A stretch of DNA of 24,646 nt from Clostridia bacterium (GTDB lineage Bacteria; Bacillota; Clostridia; Lachnospirales; CAG-274): assembly GCA_030536675.1 (NCBI GenBank), contig JAUNPM010000003.1:1-24646 (forward strand). Reading direction: 5' to 3'. The number at the start of each line of letters is the position of its first letter. Within the stretch, counting starts at the first letter, position 1. The notes beneath the pieces were generated by a model. That model saw nothing but the letters and a program-made list of their open reading frames with translations, was not told the origin of the DNA and did not search any database. The position numbers were made by a program, and so were the translations under genes. Shown here piece after piece: positions 23,644 through 24,646 of the stretch.

Positions 23644-23674
23644 ATAATATATAAATAGCCTGTTTATATATTAT
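23644..23674. repeat. 12-bp perfect inverted repeat
   Basis: ATAATATATAAA (23644-23655), a seven-base loop, TTTATATATTAT (23663-23674). Middle member of three consecutive hairpins in 23607-23737. Confidence 0.6.
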
Positions 23675-23679
23675 ATTTT

Positions 23680-23737
23680 AAATACCTTTTTTATTTAAGA
23701 ACATTCCCCTAACACTTCTTATTTAGAAAAGGTATTT
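23680..23737. repeat. 22-base inverted repeat
   Basis: Arms 23680-23701 and 23716-23737 pair at 19 of 22 positions around a 14-base loop. A T-rich tail follows on the plus strand only, where no gene ends. It may be a hairpin in the 3' region of the peptide operon or the remnant of a small inverted-repeat element. Confidence 0.55.
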
Positions 23738-23777
23738 TTATTTATAATAAACCAATGTGTCTAATAAATACGATATA

Positions 23778-24011
23778 TTAAGCCGGACTCCAAGCAGGAT
23801 CGATCCAGTAATTTCCTGTTACAGACCAAAGTCTTTTATACTTAACACCGTTTATGTATCTATATTTATATTCTGTAATTTCACCTCTTGGAGAAATCTC
23901 TGATACTGTTTCAGCATTGTTAGCTTCTGGCTCATTTGCCATTACACTTGAAACACTTCCAAATAAACACATAAATGACATTGTTAAAACTATTAAAAGT
24001 TTTGCCTTCAC
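23778..24011 (-). CDS. small secreted aromatic-rich peptide
   Basis: I prefer the GTG at 24009-24011, six bases after GAGGTG, giving 77 residues; an in-frame GTG at 24018-24020 is possible. An N-terminal signal peptide (KAKLLIVLTMSFMCLFG core, then SSVMA) with a likely cut before NEPEANN leaves about 52 residues. The acidic N-terminal third (PEANNAETVSEI) is followed by PRGEITEYKYRY, NGVKYKRLWSVTG and WIDPAWSPA, with eight Tyr or Trp. No cysteines in the mature part, so no disulfides or lanthionine rings. I recall similar small secreted proteins in gut Clostridia but know of no function. Only one base separates the M56 stop from the first possible start, so translation is coupled to the M56 gene. 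Confidence 0.75.
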   Translation of the reverse strand: MKAKLLIVLTMSFMCLFGSVSSVMANEPEANNAETVSEISPRGEITEYKYRYINGVKYKRLWSVTGNYWIDPAWSPA

Positions 24012-24021
24012 TCTTAACACC

Positions 24022-24646
24022 TCACTTCTTTATTACAGGTACATTCGGAAAACTATTTATATCTATTTCATACAAAAGCACTTTATCGTTATAGTATAAA
24101 TAATATACTCCATTATCTTCCATAATATACGAATTTTCTGCATTAAAATTAAAATCACCATTAAATGTTTCGTTAGAACTAGGTTCCCAACCTGGTTGTA
24201 CAACAAACCTACAGGATACAAACACATATGTAAGCACTAATAATATAATTGAAATACACATTGGAATATTAACTTTATTTACATATCCTATGATTTTAAA
24301 TCTTTCCAACAACAATTTATCGGATCTTTTTCCCATAAAAGGAGTTATGTAATCTATCCTTGGTCCATTATTTTCTAATATAATTTCAAAAACCTTAAAA
24401 ACACATTTAATATATTCGCATTTCTTAAAATTGTTCATTCCTTTTGTTACCTTGGAATCAACATATACCTCTATAATATTGTTAATATATCTTTTATACA
24501 AATGTACAACGGGATTCCACCAAAACACCATTTCCAATATATTTACTAACAATCCTAACCAATTTGTCCCATATTTAAAATTAGCAAGCTCGTGAAGTAA
24601 TATATACCTTAGCTCATCTTCCGTGTATTCATATTCATTTAAAAAT
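24022..24646 (-). CDS. BlaR1-like M56 family membrane metallopeptidase, C-terminal part; gene continues past the right edge
   Basis: The frame is open to the window end, so 24552 is not the true start. Reading in from the edge: YTEDELRYILLHELANF, GTNWLGLLVNILEMVFWWNPVVHL, then IIEVYVDSKVTKGM. The YILLHE, FWWNP and E-x3-D-x2-V text is that of M56 peptidases, which sense signals outside the cell and cleave BlaI-type repressors inside. The zinc motif reads HELAN rather than HExxH: the second His is Asn (codon 24580-24582). A transmembrane helix (MCISIILLVLTYVFVS) is followed by a short outer domain of about 65 residues beginning VQPGWEPSS. A BlaI-like repressor would be expected upstream, outside the window. 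Followed by the secreted peptide. Confidence 0.85.
   Translation of the reverse strand, partial: FLNEYEYTEDELRYILLHELANFKYGTNWLGLLVNILEMVFWWNPVVHLYKRYINNIIEVYVDSKVTKGMNNFKKCEYIKCVFKVFEIILENNGPRIDYITPFMGKRSDKLLLERFKIIGYVNKVNIPMCISIILLVLTYVFVSCRFVVQPGWEPSSNETFNGDFNFNAENSYIMEDNGVYYLYYNDKVLLYEIDINSFPNVPVIKK

Overview
The window is a chromosomal segment of an AT-rich, low-GC Gram-positive anaerobe of the class Clostridia, probably near the Lachnospiraceae. The evidence is: strong AT bias with purine-rich Shine-Dalgarno sites, a Spo0A gene (endospore-forming lineage), the Firmicutes-type tig-clpP-clpX order, a long fused PurL of the clostridial type, a PerR with an Asp ligand, and a BlaR1-like M56 protein. 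No tRNA, rRNA, CRISPR array, prophage or intact insertion sequence was seen.

Layout. 1-350: 5' part of a nitroimidazole-resistance-like flavin-fold gene broken by an in-frame TGA, with its promoter. 357-3666: trigger factor, ClpP and ClpX operon (minus strand). 3675-5341: a lone YlxP-like gene, divergent from a two-gene ThrE/YjjP-YjjB exporter (plus) that ends in a bidirectional terminator. 5357-6563: an iron-containing alcohol dehydrogenase (minus) that lacks about 16 residues including its second glycine-rich motif. 6609-8740: four small genes (two unrecognised, one DJ-1/PfpI, one CYTH) arranged as two divergent pairs whose promoters interleave. 8748-9692: spo0A with its own promoter and terminator. 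9717-10933: gap (NAD GAPDH) with a 10-bp perfect dyad in its leader. 11060-16107: tgt-purL operon. 16179-21210: five-gene urtABCDE urea/short-amide ABC importer with a consensus promoter and an apparent attenuator in the leader. 21310-22381: LacI-family regulator with an operator-like palindrome. 22541-23068: perR with a PerR box in its own leader. 23098-23760: about 650 bases without a credible protein gene, holding an exact 85-base direct repeat, a structured RNA gene candidate with promoter and terminator, and several hairpins. 23778-24646: a small secreted aromatic-rich peptide translationally coupled to a BlaR1/M56-like membrane protein that runs off the window edge.

Function. Most of the window is housekeeping: protein quality control (tig/clpP/clpX), glycolysis (gap), purine synthesis (purL), tRNA queuosine modification (tgt), sporulation control (spo0A) and peroxide response (perR). 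The urt operon imports urea or a related amide, but no urease is in view. The less ordinary parts are at the right end (the repeat-flanked RNA and the M56-peptide pair), two apparently damaged genes (the nitroreductase-like gene and the alcohol dehydrogenase) and the urtA leader. All functional calls rest on reading the translated sequence; no database search was run.
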